DNA of 64,000 nt, taken from positions 11,718,001 to 11,782,000 of the forward strand of contig CP018627.1 in the NCBI GenBank assembly GCA_002021875.1, read 5' to 3'. The notes beneath the pieces are model-generated. The model was not told where the DNA came from, searched no databases, and saw only the letters and a program-made list of their open reading frames with translations. Each line of letters starts with the position of its first letter. Positions within the stretch are counted from its first letter, which is position 1. Shown here one piece after another: positions 63,997-64,000 of the stretch. Made by a program: the position numbers and the translations under genes. Source of the DNA: Streptomyces hygroscopicus. Its GTDB lineage: Bacteria > Actinomycetota > Actinomycetes > Streptomycetales > Streptomycetaceae.

Positions 63997-64000
63997 GGTT

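Overview
The window is high-GC DNA with GTG starts, ATGA stop/start overlaps and gene families typical of Streptomyces (CdaR/PucR regulators, TetR, RpiR, universal stress proteins, DevR-type response regulator). It reads as an accessory or chromosome-arm segment: several functional islands lie side by side, separated by gene remnants, and a striking number of otherwise recognisable genes carry single-base frameshifts or internal deletions.

Layout. 0.3-1.7 kb: remnants of a rhamnosidase-like hydrolase and a truncated amino-acid permease. 1.9-4.0 kb: a TetR regulator divergent from a saccharopine-dehydrogenase-like oxidoreductase, with one 12-bp motif in both control regions. 4.2-12.1 kb (minus strand): a tight operon of a MocR-like PLP enzyme, a PhyH dioxygenase, a DoeB-like deacylase and a complete sugar-type ABC importer, followed by a CMD-family protein. 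12.9-14.4 kb: debris of an RpiR regulator, an ABC ATPase and a PHB-depolymerase tail. 15.0-23.9 kb: livKHMGF-type transporter (livK deleted internally), 3-oxoacid CoA-transferase A/B, GAF-CdaR regulator and a 3-hydroxybutyrate dehydrogenase, together a probable 3-hydroxybutyrate (PHB product) utilisation locus.

24.1-33.5 kb is the highlight: a cyclodipeptide synthase followed by seven-gene-style architecture of two 2OG-Fe(II) oxygenases, a cytochrome P450 and three more 2OG-Fe(II) oxygenases, with a divergent MFS exporter. This is the gene order of the bicyclomycin cluster (bcmA-G, with a candidate bcmT). BcmA makes cyclo(L-Ile-L-Leu); the six oxygenases decorate and bicyclise it into the Rho inhibitor bicyclomycin.

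35.0-47.8 kb is a carbon-phosphorus lyase locus (phnF regulator, phnGHIJKL, a 2H-phosphoesterase, phnM, phnN) with a Dpp-type transporter, an RpiR regulator and an endonuclease/exonuclease/phosphatase enzyme. phnG, phnK, phnM, phnN and dppF are all broken, so the pathway looks dead or recently dying (or the sequence has indel errors).

48-60 kb is a stress/dormancy-like island: cytochrome oxidase subunit I, a membrane protein, an HPF-like ribosome protein, two tandem-domain universal stress proteins, a NarL/DevR-type response regulator, a cyclic-nucleotide-binding protein, a PNPOx-fold protein and a SLOG-like protein. Palindromic GGGCC-N4-GGCCC-like boxes occur upstream of most of these genes and suggest one DevR/OsdR-type regulon. 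Two LysR regulators and a DHA2 exporter are embedded in it. 60.3-62.2 kb holds a group II intron with a recognisable domain V, a decayed reverse transcriptase and an IS4-type transposase fragment as 3' flank. The window ends with a CGNR zinc-finger regulator divergent from an EamA/DMT exporter. No tRNA, rRNA, CRISPR array or phage genes were seen.
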